64,000 nt of DNA from the NCBI GenBank assembly GCA_963969595.1, contig OZ018409.1:10306520-10370519 (forward strand), in the 5' to 3' direction. The notes under the pieces are model-generated. The model was not told the DNA's origin. It saw nothing but the letters and a program-made list of their open reading frames with translations, and did not search any database. Each line of letters begins with the position of its first letter. Within the stretch, counting starts at the first letter, position 1. The stretch comes from Neckera pumila (Eukaryota; Streptophyta; Bryopsida; Hypnales; Neckeraceae). This document shows, one piece after another, positions 12,981 to 24,038 of the stretch. The translations under genes and the position numbers were made by a program.

Positions 12981-12988
12981 TATATAAA
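12981..12988 (+). promoter_or_regulatory. TATA-like box upstream of the Fam1 A ORF
   Basis: TATATAAA lies 237 bp before the ORF start and is followed by a pyrimidine-rich stretch, as in a plant RNA polymerase II promoter. It is inferred from sequence only. Confidence 0.45.
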
Positions 12989-13224
12989 GGTTGGTCGTCC
13001 TCATTTTCACTCCTTTACTTCCCTCGGCTTCTGGAGCTGACTTTGAGCGCTTTTACGCCTCCGTCTGCGCCAGAGCCGTTGTATGTGTGTAGGAAAGGTA
13101 GAAATCGTGTGGGTTGCAGGTTTGTTATTGTTTTCCGGTTGAGATCAGACGAGAAGAAGTGAGGAACGGGACGTGCGGCTAGGAGAAAGTGAGATAGCGA
13201 TCGGTAAGGGTCCAGTGGCCGTTT

Positions 13225-14883
13225 GTGTCTATGCCTCAGCTACGTAAGAACAGACCGGGCGCACCCAGTTCCTCCTCTGACGTCAAGCTCCGGAAGGTAG
13301 TTCCGGTCATCCCTGTGGCGGAGCCGGCCAGGTCCGAACTCATGGAGGATCTCAATGCAATGGGGTGTCTCGTGTTGATGGATAAACCCTGGGGGTTTAG
13401 GGAGGAGCGGATGGTGAGAGAGCTTAAGTGTAAGGCATCAAACGAGTTCGACAACACACTCTGGGGCCGCCCGACCGAATGGGAAGAAGAAAGGTGGAGG
13501 GAAGTTTACAACTTCCAGATGGGAGGTTCCGGCATGGCTCAAAGGAAAGACGAGTTTATCCATGATAAGTTTCATGGAGAGCCGAGCAACAAGGACGGGT
13601 ACGTGGTCGTTGATTGCAAGAGCGACCGGCACTGTAATCTCTTCCAGTTTCTGGTTCCTATCGTCCACCCGGAGAAGCCTACAAGGGTGATGATGACCAT
13701 CAGCAACACAATTTTTGGTTCCCTGAGCGGGGAACGGAAAGTGAGCTGGGCCCGGATCTTTTCCGATCTGGTGTTCCAGCCGGTGACGAGGATTTGAAAG
13801 AGTAAGGCCACTCTTTTGAGTCCCTATCTGTTCCACCTCTACCACCGCAACCAACTCCTCACAAATACGGAGGAGAAGACGTGGAACCTTCAGGAGTCTA
13901 TCCTGAAGTACGGGGAGTCGGGTTTGGATGACAAACAGGAAGAACAAACCGGGTCCAAACCCGAGACATAAGAAGAAGAAGAGGAGGAGCAACTCCGACT
14001 GAGGAAGCGGATGAAGACGACGCCTCCTCGCAAGAGAGGAACCCCTCCTACCACCCGGTCGACTCCAGAACAGGGACCAGATGTGGAGATGTCGGATCTC
14101 AAAGACCCGGCCGACCCGTTCAACCAGTTGATGGTAATCCTGTGCGGGATACGAGCGGACTGGGAGGTCAAGAGGAGGGCTCTCACCAGTATTGGAGATA
14201 TGGTGGGGGCACCGGTGGATAGTGAATTATCGGGTAAGGTCGCCCAGTACCTATCCGATCCGGATGAGCAGCGGAGGCAAGAGGCAGAGATTCGTCGGCT
14301 TCAAGAGGAAGTGGACACTCTGAGAGGTGACATAGTGGCCTTCAGAGAAGACAAAGCTTCAGTCCGGGAGATGGCGGAAGCAACCCGGAAGGTGGCCGAG
14401 TCGGTGAAGGACACTCTCAGAGAGTCCAGATCCACCGCAGTCAAAGCGGAATTGTTTGACAAAGGGGTGCATGAGGAGAAGAAGGTATCTGGTTCCCAAA
14501 TAGTTCGGATCCTGACCAACTTCACTGATCGAGTGGAAGCATCCTTGGTGGTAGCAAGAGAGGCGGCCAACCGGATGGACATCAGCAGTCGGAAGCTAAA
14601 TGGATCCATGTACTCCCGGGAGATCCACCTCTCGGACATATCGCTACCGAATTTGTTTGCAGCCGGAGGATTAAATCCGAGGGAGCCCAAAGATCAGACA
14701 CCCGAGTCAAGAAAGAGTCACCGGAGACCTGGGCCTGGACAACCAATTCAATTGGATTCATCGCCAGGGTCAGATCTTCCGGATCCAGCTGCCAGGGAGC
14801 GGAGCAAGAACCTTGCTGACGTCTTCAACCAACTGCCCGTGGAACCCAAGAGTCCTATGTTGGGTGGGGAAGTTGGAGAGTAG
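13225..14883 (+). pseudogene. Fam1 protein ORF, copy A (two in-frame stops)
   Basis: One frame of 553 codons from ATG 13225 to TAG 14881-14883, broken by TGA at 13795-13797 and TAA at 13969-13971. The N-terminal domain (about residues 1-210) carries the family signature: EDLNAMGCLVLMDKPWGFR, DKFHGEP…KDGYVVVDC, then PEKPTRVMMTISNTIFGSLSG, and after the first stop SPYLFHLYHRN. A Glu-rich linker follows. The second half contains a long heptad-like coiled coil (EAEIRRLQEEVDTLRGDIVA…) and a Pro/Ser-rich tail. It lacks the Lys-rich end seen in B, C and D. Family function is unknown. The first block distantly recalls plant 'putative transposon protein' domains of retroelements, an untested idea. Confidence 0.75.
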
Positions 14884-15016
14884 GTAGGTAGTTAGGAATG
14901 TAATTTTTGTAGATAGTTAGGACCGGATAGGATGTTGACCCGGTCTGGCCGGTTAGGATCGGACCCGGATGTCCAGCGCGGATTTTTGGGGGCCTTTTTG
15001 CCCTGTAATCAAGTTG

Positions 15017-15024
15017 TATATAAG
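15017..15024 (+). promoter_or_regulatory. Second TATA-like box, downstream of the A ORF
   Basis: TATATAAG lies about 135 bp after the ORF stop, followed by a pyrimidine-rich stretch and about 970 bp to the unit's end. If the unit is an LTR, this would be the natural U3 promoter and the ORF would lie inside U3. Inference only. Confidence 0.35.
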
Positions 15025-15673
15025 TCATCTCCTGCTTGGGAGCTGCGAGTCTTTTCGTCCAAATTTTGTGTACGTCTTCTCTTGGCCTCTTGTTGCGTGT
15101 CTCTCCCGTGTGTGGCAGGGTTGTGTGGTGAGGAGTTAAGAAGGCGCATGCTTTTGCGGGTGTGATTTCTCCCTTTGGTGTTCTTGTTTTGATCTTATGT
15201 GCAAGTGAGCAGGTTGTGAAAGAGTTGGGAGTGGATTTCAGTTCCTCAGCATCTCTAAGGTTTAGGATTCCGAGTGAGACAGCCGTTGTTAGGCTAGGCG
15301 GATAGGGAGGGATTCCTTAGTCGTGCTAAAACTCCTGGGTGGGAAATCCGGTTGAGTGTCCGATCTCCTGAGAGATCTCGCTGCCTTAGTGGGCAAATGG
15401 AAGGACTTTAGTTGATGTTGGAACGGACGGGTTCACTTGCAATCGCCTGGCTTCATACAGACAGAACGTGGCGCTGAGGTCATTGTAGTATGAGAGGATC
15501 GTACGGGGGGTCTTTGTTTGACTGGTGATTCGGAGAGTTCTCTGGGTTGCTATGAAGGATCAAACCAGATCCGGATTAGTGTAGGAAATGGGAGAATAGA
15601 GAAGTGGGTCTTTAGCCACTATAAGTCACGGAAGGAGTGGCGGGCCTGCCACTTTCAAAATCAAGGGGCGAAC

Positions 15674-15694
15674 CCTCTGATGGTGAAACAGAGG
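15674..15694 (+). promoter_or_regulatory. Conserved hairpin in Fam1 A 3' region
   Basis: CCTCTG and CAGAGG pair around a short loop (ATGGTGAAA). The same 21-base hairpin, with one loop change, occurs in B at 26929-26949, about 235-300 bp before the 3' end in both. It may be an RNA structure in the transcript. Confidence 0.5.
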
Positions 15695-15998
15695 TAAAAC
15701 TAAACCGGATGGGATTAAGAGCGGATGTGAGTTGATCAGACCGGATTGGAAAGCTGATCGGATCGGAGAAGGAAAAGAGGGTCTGATTGTAGTTCTTGGT
15801 GTTGTTGTGTTTCCGGTTGTGGTGTTAGGATCGGAAGAGGAAATATTGGTACTAACTTAGCTTAGAGACCAAATAAGGCTAGATACTTCACGGTTTGATC
15901 AGCTCGCGGGTTTGATCTTTAGAGTCACTTTATTATACTTTAAAGTAGTTTTTGGTAGTATAACTGGGAATTTGCTTGCCCTGTGCTGCGACAGAACC

Positions 15999-16629
15999 AA
16001 GCACTAAATTGTAGCCTATGCAAAAGTGAAGTTATGTATATGAAATAAAAAAGCTTACTACAACAGTGCATCATAAGATCTCTTGCACCAATAATGGAAG
16101 ATAATTTGCAACTAGAGCCTATAGAGATCACTATCAGCATTTTTGAAAACTACGTGAGTTAAAAGATAGGGTCCATTTTATGAAAAAACATCATGTAATA
16201 GGATTTTTTATTAATAAGTTAGCCTAGATATATGGAGGATGTGCAATATAGTATGATGAATACATATATATAGATTTGGAAAGGTAATGGACACAATAAA
16301 AGGAATCTATAATGGAAGGTAGTTAACTAAAATTTTGCCATGGTACCAATAGTGTATATATCAAAAGATTTCGTATAATTGTAAGAAATTGACTTCAAGT
16401 GACAAAAATTATCACATTGTTCAAATAAAAAGGTTTACTCTAGTAGATTCAATGAACTAAAAATTATACAATACAAGGATAGAATTTATAGTCCATTTAT
16501 TGAATTTCAATCTTTGAAGCCATGTGTGTTAAATACACTCATACTAAATTTGATGTTAACTACTCTACTTGGATAGTTTTAATGGGATTTTGAAAGTATT
16601 CACTGGTAATCCCTAGAGGAAAGAGGATG
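15999..16629. other. AT-rich gap between Fam1 A and C
   Basis: No gene or repeat recognised. It ends at the TTTGG target site (16630-16634) of copy C. Confidence 0.4.
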
Positions 16630-16639
16630 TTTGGTGTCG

Positions 16640-18014
16640 TAGCACAAGGAAGCACAAATCCTACCTTTAGGTGTTTTTAATAACAAAACACCCAAGATGA
16701 CCCGTGTATCGTTCCCAAAGGATTTTAACTATAGTTTCTTCAAAATTACCGGAACAGGATCCGGAAAACAAACCCAAGGCAAAGGAAACCCGGAACTAAA
16801 GACTAGGAACTGCGCTTCCTCATCCGAACCTTCTATGCCTTCTTCTCTTCTGATTCAAATACTAGTCAAATCATGAACTCCCAATCAATAGATCTAAGTG
16901 AGTCAGTATCAATCTCAAATACAATTTGTAACTTTGTAGCCTACCACGCAGATACAGATTCAGAAGGAGTGTCATTATCTTGTACCTTTCCCAGATCCGG
17001 ATCTAGTGATACTAGTAACCAATGGATTAGTCTAACCTCTATGTCAAAGGGGTCCGCTCTTTGGGTTGAGGAAGGGAACGCATACCCTACCCTTCAATCG
17101 ATTAGAGTGATTGAAGTCTCACTAAGAAAAATACAAAACAACTACGGAGCCCGGATGCGGATTCTTCCTTACAACTAGCCCAGAAATCAATCCCAACTAA
17201 TAGGTCACTTAGGAAACCTCCACAGTCCTCTTTTACTACAACGACAGACTTATCCGGACGAGACTCCAAGAATCAGACCTGGTACCTTGATAACTAGGGG
17301 ATCCCAAGTATCTTCCTGTTCTTCTCTCTCGGATTCAGTAGGACCTCTCAGACGTCAGCCAATGTTCACTCTCCACTCCTAGAAGATTCACCCGACCTTA
17401 GAATGGCTATCGTGCTTAGAAGACACTTAAGAAACTTCAACAGCTAGAATTTCCTCCTAATACACAAAGATTCATCAACCAAATCCTAATACTCCCATAA
17501 CCGGATCCAGACAGAATCCGGGAGTAACCTCTCCTCTCAAATTCCCACAATCAAAACTATTTGAATCTAGCAATGGTCAAAACACTGCCTCTCCCTTCAA
17601 CACAAGATTAAGACTTTACAGACTAGTACTCGTGGAGTTTGCAATCCAAGCTTTCTTTGCAAAAATTGAAAATAGAAAAACAAGAGTATAAACTGCCCGG
17701 AGTTGAAACTAACTCCCAACCCCTAAATACTAACCCCCAATGATCCCTACAGGTCCCCAAAGACAAAAGCAGGGGACCACGGAATGACATGTGTCATTCC
17801 TTATCTCCTTGAATTGACTTTTCTACCAACCCATCCAATCCGCAAAATGTGAATCTGAGATCCTAAAACCCAGACAGGCACAGTCTAGGTGCATATAGCT
17901 AAAAAGTACCTCCCAAGTAACTTCTAATACCTAATCAAAAACTTACTAAACTATATTTTACTTTACTGTAAATTCCTCCTACTGTTCCTAGGCTTATCCT
18001 AAGAATTTCCAACT
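16640..18014 (-). other. Fam1 C 3' flank (non-coding)
   Basis: About 1.4 kb between the C-terminal tail and the 3' end of C, rich in CCGGA motifs and matching the 3' flanks of the other copies in style. No ORF is supported; the open stretch 16873-17178 on plus is antisense to it. Confidence 0.5.
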
Positions 18015-18107
18015 CTACTTTCTACCCTTCTTTGGAGAAGGTTCCTTAGATTTGGAGGCACCCTTCTTTGGCGGCTGCTTGCTGCTGGCAGGGGGTTTAG
18101 CTGTCAC
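18015..18107 (-). pseudogene. Fam1 ORF, copy C: basic C-terminal tail
   Basis: Reads VTAKPPASSKQPPKKG…KEPSPKKGRK then TAG. It is cut from the rest of the ORF by F2. Comparable basic ends occur in D (…FSPVKKSRK-stop) and B (…SSKKSRRTK-stop), so a Lys/Arg tail is ancestral to the family. It could act in nucleic-acid binding or nuclear import, which is inference. A frame change relative to the upstream part lies near the F2 junction. Confidence 0.6.
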
Positions 18108-19846
18108 CTTATGTGAGCTCCCAAATCGTCACTTGGGACTCTGGATTTCTTTTTTTTGCAATTTGCAATTTAGAATAAGTAAAATTATACAAAAAGCCAT
18201 AAAAAGAGTGTAGAACCAAAATAGGGTTGTACCATATTCATTATAGTATTTGGTCTAGTTTTGATTTTATACCTAAAAAGTCCCTAAACCTTGCCAAGAA
18301 ATATAGTTTAAACCACAAGATAGCGGATTTTAGAGGACTTTAGTCACATAGCCCCAGCAGGGCTAAATCCCACGGGAAGATGGCGATGCATGTCTAGATT
18401 GGTCCTAGGGATTCACAGTGATTCATATGTCAGGTCCTAGGTTAGGTTTTGAATTCCCCATTAAATCAACAAATTCCCGAAAACCCCAATTGTTAGCATG
18501 CAGGAGCCACTAAACTCAAGACGGGGTCGTGGAGGAATCTACAGCCCAAGGATGGCGTTTTAGGGTAAATCCGATGCTAGGAATCCAACGGAGAAATCGA
18601 TTCGCCAAGATTCCCTTGTCTGCAAAAGATTCCTGTGCCATTGACAATTTAAAGAGACGGCCGATTTAAGTCTCCACTAACCGATTGTGCCAAGTACGGA
18701 AACACACCTCCACATCTTTTGCAAAACTCCTTGAGAAGTCCTACAAAAAATCCCAGCATCTTCCGACTTGCAGAAGAATCTTTTCCGGAGGGTCAACCGT
18801 TCTAACCTCCAATGGAAATTTCTTGTAAATTACCTAGGTTGCGGTAAAATCTCACTAAAATTAGGATAGCTTGTTTTATGCTAATAATGTGTTCCGATAA
18901 GTTTTGCGGCATTCCGATAGCATCTGATACCCGAACCGGCAAGATTCCTTGAGAATTAATCACTTCACGACATCCCCGCGACGTTGACCGGCATTTTGGG
19001 GGCACACAATGGTGAAACAATGTCAACTAGGAGTCTTTTCCTACTTCCTTTTACCTTCCGGAGACCCCAGGCTAGTTACCTTTCTCAAAATAGGAAACCT
19101 CCAAGAGTTGAAAATTTACCGCAATTGGGATTTTAATCTAGACTAGCCTATGTTGGATTTTTGATCCCGGTAACGGGTGGGGGGGTAAGGGGCTTCTGGA
19201 CTGAAAATGGCGTTTTGGATCCAACGACGCAGTCCGTTTGACATTTGGAGTTAATCTCCAAAAGTTAGGAGGTTGGTTCAGCATAGGTAGTAGAAAGTAA
19301 AAATCTAGGATTAGGATGAAAATCTTTGAGGATGAGGATGAAAATCCAAGTTGATAAGGTTAGTAGTAGGAATTTAGGGGGAGAGTGAGCCCTTGGAAAC
19401 TTGTAAAAGGGCTCCATTTCCCTCTCTAAAATCACCCTCATATTTATTTTTGGGTCCGTGGGTCCAAGTCATTTTGGATATTTTGGCATTTGAAGCAAAA
19501 AACCTCTACGGTGTTTTTGGAGCACTTTTGGCTCCTTTTGTTGTTGTATTTCAAGCTTTGAAGGTCCTTGGGGGGCCTTTTATCTTGCCTTGTGTATTCC
19601 TTGTGCGTTTTCTCTTGTGTTTTAGGTGCTCTTGTGAACTAACCCTTGTGTCTTGAGGGTCTTTTGTGTTTTCTACTAATCCTAAAGCCACCCCCTTCCG
19701 TGCCTTGGCGTATGCCACCATTGGGGGCTTTTAGAGTGTGAGTCACTTGCTTTACCTTGTTATACTAACTCACGTGTTTTCTTTAGTCAAGTTTTTACCT
19801 TCTTCTAACGTGTCTCTTGTTGAGTGGACTCCCCTACGAGACAGCG

Positions 19847-20185
19847 AAGCTTTGAACCTCCTTCATGTGTGTTTTCTAAGTTTATCTGAAACCTTCTTCT
19901 AACATTCTCTTTGTTGAGCCACCCCCCCCCCCACCCCCCCCACCCCCGAGACGGCAAAGCTTTGACCCTATGTGTGTTTCCTTTAAAAAGTCTTGTTTTT
20001 TCCTTCTAAAGTCTCTCTCATTGTATGGACCCTCCTTGGATACGGCAAAGCTTTGAACTAGTGATAAGGTCAAAGTCCTAAAGTGTGTGTTAAAAGTTTA
20101 GGCGGTGGAGCTTTGAACCCTCGGAGTGCCACCAAGTCCCAAAGGTTGGTGTTAAACCCAACTTATTGGCGAAGCTTTGAACCTC
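19847..20185 (+). repeat. AAGCTTTGA module repeat in F2
   Basis: Five modules with the core G(C/A)AAGCTTTGAAC or close variants lie near 19847, 19957, 20042, 20102 and 20168, at uneven 60-110 bp spacing. An almost pure C run (about 19921-19950) lies between the first two. These correspond to the three modules in F1. Confidence 0.65.
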
Positions 20186-20389
20186 CCAGGTGTTTAGTTC
20201 CAAAGTCTAGTTTCCAAGACCTTTGTGGAAATATCCAAAATTTAGCTTCCAAGATATGTAGGTTTCCTTTTGCATTTAGTGAGTTTAGTTGTTCCCCAAG
20301 GTTTTTTGTGAGTTTAATTGTTTCCCAAGTTTTTAGTGCAGTAGTTGTTCCCCAAGTTTTATTTCCCCCAAGTATATTTTCCCCAAAGT

Positions 20390-20625
20390 TCTCTTAGTTA
20401 GCAAAAATCTAGTCTTCCCTTAGTTAGCAAAAATCCAGTTCCCTTAGTTAGCAAAAATCCAATTTCCCTTAGTTAGCAAAATCCAGTTTCCCTTAGTTAG
20501 CCTAGTCCAGCATCCAGAATTAGCATCCAGAACTAGCATCCAAACTAGCATCCAAACCGACATTCAGAACCAATATTCAGAACCAGCATTCAGACCAGCA
20601 TTCAGAACTAGCATTCAGAAACATA
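20390..20625 (+). repeat. Two adjacent short tandem repeats in F2
   Basis: About five copies of a roughly 28-bp unit (CCTTAGTTAGCAAAAATCCA) run to about 20505. They are followed by about nine copies of a 13-14-bp unit (AGCATCCAGAACT and variants AGCATTCAGAACC). F1 has a related imperfect array near 6380-6480. Confidence 0.75.
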
Positions 20626-21334
20626 AAAGAAAAATTAAATTAAAATTAAATTAAGCCGACCCCCCAAGCCAACCAACCGGGAGGCAGGCAGACAGGCAGG
20701 CTAGGCAGCTCGGTAGCCAGCCAGCCGGGGCCACAGATTGGGCTCCTCCACTTTGGACTCTTTTTTTTTGGTTTCCGGTTTTTTGTTGGGTTTTTCTTTT
20801 GGGATTCTCTCAAACTAAAACAAAACAAAACAAAAACAAAAAAATATTGGACTAACCTATTGCTAGCTAGGATTGGAGTAGGATTAGGGTCAAAAAATAC
20901 AAAAGGGAAGAGGGAGAAAAGAGCGGAGCACCACCATACCTGCACACAAAAGTAGCCTCACCTTCATCCTTACACACAATGGAAGGAGAGTAGGGAGGTA
21001 GGAGGCTAAATAGGAGGAGAAGGAGAGAGATGATAAATAGTGGGCTACTTAGAAAGGCTAAGAGTAATAGGAAAAAATTTAAAAAGAGGCCTTGGTAGCC
21101 GTTAGAGGAGGATGGGGGGTATGATGACGTATGAATTTTGTAAGAGAATAGTGGACACATTGATGTTGCATAGTTGTCAAAGTTGGTAGTGTAAGGCCCC
21201 ATAAAACGTTTGGTGGAATAGTCCCAAGGTAGAAGAAAATAGGAGGAAGGAAAGAAAAGGAAAGAAGTTAGGTTGTAACATTTCTTTCAAAAATTAAGCG
21301 GTGAGCTTTGAGATAAAAAAGCCAACAAATCATC

Positions 21335-21394
21335 ATGGACGGAGATACGTATGAGCACCTGGACGACGTCATCTCCAATACCGGCAGTGATGAG
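21335..21394 (+). CDS. Putative leader exon in F2
   Basis: A 20-codon acidic ORF (MDGDTYEHLDDVISNTGSDE) ends exactly at GTAAGC, a strong donor-like site. It is the counterpart of the F1 ORF at 7275-7337, with the same relative position, reading phase at the donor (0) and acidic character. It is preceded by AAATTAAG, shared with F1. The downstream exon is not identified. Confidence 0.4.
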
Positions 21395-22632
21395 GTAAGC
21401 CATTGAACTAATCCTTGGTATTTTTTCCTAATTAGTTTGCGATTCTCTCAGTTAGGCTATAATCCAAGATAATTAGCAAAGATTAGCAAGAATTAGAGGT
21501 TTAGATTCAAAAGCTCATAGATTAAAATTAGGGGTTTCCGGAAACATATTACGCTAGAAATTTGGCTTTGGATCGACCACGCTAAGTTAAGTCTAGCAGT
21601 TAAAAAGGGAAAAAATTTTAGTAAACTTTGGTTTAGAAAATGATAGAACAATTTAGGACTGGAATTAAAAATAGGAATTAACATTATCTTAGAAGTCAAC
21701 AATCTAGAATTAGGTTTGGAAAGTGGAAATTGGGAAGAAATCAAGAATTAAAAGTCCTATTAAAACTAATCCGGGGCGATTAAATTGGGAATTAGGATTT
21801 AGAATTAGAATTAGAGGGCTAATTTGGAAGTTTGACTTAGTGGTGAAAATTAAGCATGAATTAGGACGTAAACCATGGATGTTTAGTTTAGATGTAAAAA
21901 TCTAGAATTAGATTTAGGAATCACAAATCTAGAATTAAAAATTAGAAGTTAAGAAAGGTTAGAGTAACATTTAGAAAAGAGAATCTAGGAATTAAAATTT
22001 AGAAGTAATTTAGGAGTCAAAACCTAGAATAACTTTCAGAGGTTAAAAAATTAGAAGTAATTTTAGAAGTTAAAACATAGAGGTAATTTAGGAGTCAGAA
22101 ATCTAGATTAATACCTAGGGATTAAAACTTAGAAGGTAGAAAGTAGAGTAGAAAGTCGGAAGTAAATTTCTAAAGTTAAAAATTAAAATTAAAAAAAATA
22201 GAAGTAAAATTAAAGTAGAAGTAAAAAACTTAAACATTACGATAGAATATTAGAACAAATCCAAGGTTAAAACATAGAAGTTCCTGTAGAAGATTAAAAT
22301 TATTAACCAATTGGGACATCAACAAGTGGGAAATCACAAGGGAAGGCACCATAGAAGGGACATAAGATAGAAGGAGCGTCCAATTAGGTTGGTTTTGTCC
22401 GTTATTTACCCAAGCTGCCCTCTTGGGTCAGCAACTAGTTAGTAGACACGTGCACAACTGATCATAGCTACAACTACTGCCATCCACGAAACTAGGAAAC
22501 ATTAGCAAGTTCCATTGCTTGGAAGGCAGAGTGGACCGCACCCGCAACACCCTCTTAAATGAAAAGTGGATAAAAGACTAGAACCGGGTCGTGTTCGCTC
22601 TAATACCAAGGGTGGGTAATTTACCGCCCACA

Positions 22633-23551
22633 CTTGACCTTTAGCCGTACTCTTCCCCTTGCTGTCCGGCGGAGAAATAATTGCTACTTCAGATTCCTTT
22701 TCTTCCTCCTCTTCCAATTCAAGTTCAATTTTGGATCTGGTTCTGGATCCGCTATCCTCCTTTACGGACTAATTGGGCGACTCATCCTCCCGTGAATGAT
22801 AACTCTCGGAAGACTCCTCCCTCACCTGTTTGCGTATGGACTTTGTCTTTACCCTGCTTGTCTTGACTGGAGAGGGTTTGGCGCCTTTGCTCTGCGGAAT
22901 CCGGAACTCATCCTTCTTTGTCTGGATTTTGCTCTTGGATCCAAATCTGTGTACCAAACCCTCACCTCCTTTTGCCTTCTGCTTGGCATGTGTTTTCTCT
23001 TCCTTGCTCTTCCTTGACTTCGCAGGCGTGTCCGAAAGTTGACCCGCTTGTTAGAAAGCTCCATGGATACTATCCAATATCCTCTCCAAACTATCCGCAT
23101 ACTCTGCACAAACTAGGACAGCCTTGCGTGCAGCCTCTTCTCCAATCTTCTGGACTTTCTCTTTGAAGCACTTGGCTTTGTTAAGAACATCCCCGGAGTT
23201 CTGGATGAACTTCCTGACCCTCTTGAGACTCTCTTCCGACTCAGCAGAAAATTTCCGCTCAACCCTACTTTCGGCCTCACTTTTCTCTAACTTCTTGCGG
23301 AGGAACTCATTCTCATCCGCTAGACTCTTAAAATCCTCTCTTTGCTGGTCAATGTCCTTCTGGCCGATCAGTTCCTCCACCGAGTCTACAAGCTCGGATA
23401 CCTTAATCCCTCCAAGCAACCTACAAACTTTGCTCACTGCTCCCCTTTCAGTATCCCAGTCATCCCTTGTCTTATTTAGATCCTCAACAAAATTCCTTAG
23501 AGAAATTTTCCTTTCACCTTCCGATTCCGCAGAACCCTTCCGATTGCTCTA
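22633..23551 (-). pseudogene. Fam1 ORF, copy C: coiled-coil and C-terminal part
   Basis: Minus-strand continuation of the C ORF between the B and F2 insertions. It reads through a coiled coil (SLADENEFLRKKLEKSEAES…, RVRKFIQNSGDVLNKAK) into a Lys/Ser-rich region and an acidic run (ELELEEEEEKESE). In-frame stops are TAA at 23053-23051 and TAG at 22771-22769. The RKFI-x-NSGDV segment aligns with RKFITHPSEVV of copy D. The frame is continuous with the N-terminal part once B is removed. Confidence 0.7.
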
Positions 23552-24038
23552 GGACCTGTGGGAGTACGCAATGTCATTATTTAGAAATCCGGATTAGTTT
23601 AGGATCAATTCCGTAAATATTTTCAAAATTTTGTAATAGTGGAACCTTGAAACGGAACTTTTAGTAGAAATTAGGTAGCCGGAAAGTTCCGGCTCACAAA
23701 AGATTGTAGAAGGAGTAAGGGACGGACTTTTACCGGATCCGGAAACCGGAAAGAGATCCGGATTCCGGCAAACCTACGAACTAGGGGTCCGACCTACGGA
23801 AAATAGGGATCCGTTTGAAAAAGGCGGCGCATTAAATGACCGAACCAACGGGTGTCGGTCACTGGCCGGGTACTTAAACGGATCATCTTCTCATTCTTCT
23901 CCCTCTTTCTTCCGCTCGAGGAGGTGTGTGTTTGCAGGTTTGGAGCGCGTTTTTTCGTAGAAGAGTGAAAGAGTGGTGAGTTAGGCCGGATAGGGAGAGA
24001 AGGAAAGGAGGGTGCCGATTGCACCGGATTAGAGTTCA

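Larger units (their letters stand above)
12722..15993 (+). mobile_element. Fam1 unit A (3.27 kb, ORF-bearing, TG…CA ends)
   Basis: Starts TGTCGCAACC and ends GCTGCGACA, so TGTCGCA forms a perfect 7-bp terminal inverted repeat. Flanking pentamers are GAACA (12717-12721) and GAACC (15994-15998), one mismatch. If the A at each end is counted with the flank, AGAAC is an exact duplication. Composition is GC-richer than its surroundings and dense in ATCCGG/CCGGAT hexamers. It holds a TATA-like box, a long broken ORF, a second TATA-like box and a conserved hairpin. No terminal direct repeats and no pol genes are seen. It shares its 5' edge (AAATTTTTTGGTTTT) with C and its 3' edge with C and B. Confidence 0.8.
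18112..22632 (+). mobile_element. Fam2 unit F2 (4.5 kb), nested in Fam1 C
   Basis: Starts TGTGAGCTCCC and ends CGCCCACA. The right flank is CTTGA (22633-22637) and the left flank CTTA (18108-18111), consistent with a 5-bp duplication that lost one base. It is collinear with F1 (ends, CCTAGGTTGCGGTAAAATC block, AAGCTTTGAA modules, short tandem repeats, leader ORF, terminal TCCATTGCTTGGAAGGCA block). The Fam1 C coding region lies on both sides, so F2 landed in that gene. No retroelement enzymes are seen. Confidence 0.75.

Noticed and set aside
13438..14186. Minus-strand ORFs opposite the Fam1 A ORF
   Set aside because: They are antisense shadows of the family frame, which is conserved in A, B, C and D on the sense side.
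19880..20073. A Gly-rich ORF on the minus strand
   Set aside because: It is generated by the C run inside F2.
23564..24038. 5' and 3' LTRs within Fam1 B
   Set aside because: The first 470 bp and last 480 bp show no direct similarity by eye; only short inverted ends match.
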